DNA from: an uncultured Pseudomonadota bacterium
GTDB taxonomy: Bacteria; Pseudomonadota; Gammaproteobacteria; Steroidobacterales; Steroidobacteraceae
Length of the DNA: 64,000 bases
Assembly: GCA_903885195.1 (NCBI GenBank)
Contig: CAISHQ010000066.1
Span: 1 to 64,000 of the forward strand
Direction of reading: 5' to 3'
Part shown: in pieces, positions 63,377 through 64,000 of the stretch
How the letters are laid out: every line of letters starts with the position of its first letter
How positions within the stretch are numbered: the stretch's first letter is position 1
Notes under the pieces: generated by a model
What the model was told of the DNA's origin: nothing
Databases searched by the model: none
Seen by the model: the letters and a program-made list of their open reading frames with translations, nothing else
Position numbers and translations under genes: made by a program

Positions 63377-64000
63377 ATGCCCGCAACAATCATTCAACGC
63401 AACAAGAAGCCCTTCAAGAAGACGAAGGTCGACACCGTTACCATCGATATCATCGAGAGCGCGCTGCGCAACGCGCGCTACGAGATGGACACGGTGCTGT
63501 TCCGCACGGCGATGTCGCCGGGCATCCGCGAACAGCACGACGAGTTCCCGATGATCGCCAACACCGAAGGCAAGATGGTCGTCGGTCAGTTCGGCTCGTT
63601 CATCTGGGGCTTCATGCAGGGTTACGACGGTACGGTGGAAGAGGGTGACATCTTCCTGACCTCCGATCCGTACTCGGTGAACGGCGCGATCAGCCACGCC
63701 AACGACTGGCTGATGCTGATGCCCGTGTACCGTGGTGGTCGCATCGTCGCCTGGACGGCGATGTTTGGTCACATGACCGACGTCGGCGGCAAGGTGCCGG
63801 GGTCGCTGCCGACCGACGGCACGACGATTTACGAAGATGGCATCGTGGTGCCGCCCACCAAGATCTACAACAAGGGCAAGCTCAACGAAGACGTGCTGCG
63901 TGTCGTGCTGCACAACTGCCGCCTGCCCGAGTGGAATCTGTCGGACTTCAACGCGATCACGGCCGCGCTGCGCACTGCGGCGACCCGCTGCGTGGAAATC
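63377..64000 (+). CDS. hyuB: hydantoinase B family protein (HyuB), 3' end outside window
   Basis: The first 208 residues are present and the frame is open to the end. The sequence MPATIIQRNKK then FRTAMSPGIREQHDEFPMIAN, QGYDGTVEEGDIFLTSDPYSVNGAISHANDWLMLMPVYRGGRIVAW is the HyuB/oxoprolinase N-terminal domain. It forms the catalytic partner of HyuA and starts four bases after its stop. Confidence 0.93.
   Translation, partial: MPATIIQRNKKPFKKTKVDTVTIDIIESALRNARYEMDTVLFRTAMSPGIREQHDEFPMIANTEGKMVVGQFGSFIWGFMQGYDGTVEEGDIFLTSDPYSVNGAISHANDWLMLMPVYRGGRIVAWTAMFGHMTDVGGKVPGSLPTDGTTIYEDGIVVPPTKIYNKGKLNEDVLRVVLHNCRLPEWNLSDFNAITAALRTAATRCVEI

Noticed and set aside
1-64000. CRISPR arrays, insertion sequences, prophage or tRNA genes
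   Set aside because: No regularly spaced repeats, transposase or integrase ORFs, terminal inverted repeats or cloverleaf sequences were seen; intergenic gaps are mostly too short.

Overview
The window is a dense, GC-rich bacterial chromosome segment with short intergenic gaps and many ATGA/GTGA stop-start overlaps. I see no insertion sequence, CRISPR array, tRNA or rRNA. Gene content and order point to a gammaproteobacterium near the Xanthomonadales/Nevskiales/Steroidobacterales grouping. The supporting signs are a polar-type flagellar cluster with flhF, flhG and motCD-like stators, a fused aspartokinase-diaminopimelate decarboxylase, his genes in the order hisGDCBHAFI behind a TrpR-family gene, and an S-box SAM riboswitch before metX-metB. 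The taxonomic placement is inference from gene content only.

Region 1 (1-25.5 kb, plus strand) is a flagellar regulon: a flagellin tail, fliD, fliS, a possible PilZ-like gene, a FleQ-like sigma-54 activator, a 96-aa unknown, fliEFGHIJK, fliLMNOPQR, flhB, flhA, flhF, flhG, fliA and a motC/motD-type stator pair. An HDOD protein and an L,D-transpeptidase follow. Three sites match the GG-N10-GC sigma-54 consensus, before fliD, before the 96-aa gene/fliE and before fliL, and the activator that would serve them is encoded in the same cluster. No che genes are present.

Region 2 (25.4-49.2 kb) is housekeeping and amino-acid biosynthesis: an SDR, a SAM hydroxide adenosyltransferase, a small acidic protein with lysC-lysA, the complete his operon (minus strand) headed by a TrpR-like regulator, SAM riboswitch-metX-metB (plus), an ilvC-leuA-leuC-leuD-leuB operon (minus) preceded by an unlisted leader peptide plus terminator that looks like a leucine attenuator, an M17 aminopeptidase, and ilvD. 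Three transcriptional control modes sit close together: a repressor operator, a riboswitch and an attenuator.

Region 3 (49.5-54.4 kb, plus) is a tonB-exbB-exbD-exbD energy-transduction operon ending in a clear intrinsic terminator, followed by two tandemly duplicated secreted TPR-like proteins.

Region 4 (54.4-64 kb) is the least explained part. A tight seven-gene minus-strand operon encodes, in transcription order, a CaiB-type CoA-transferase, a carbamoylsarcosine-amidase-like isochorismatase, a two-domain VOC protein, a small helical protein, a SAM methyltransferase, a paralogue of the small protein, and a His-rich multi-pass membrane protein. It diverges from HMG-CoA-lyase-like, hyuA and hyuB (the last cut by the window end). 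Together these look like an undescribed catabolic module; its substrate cannot be read from sequence alone.
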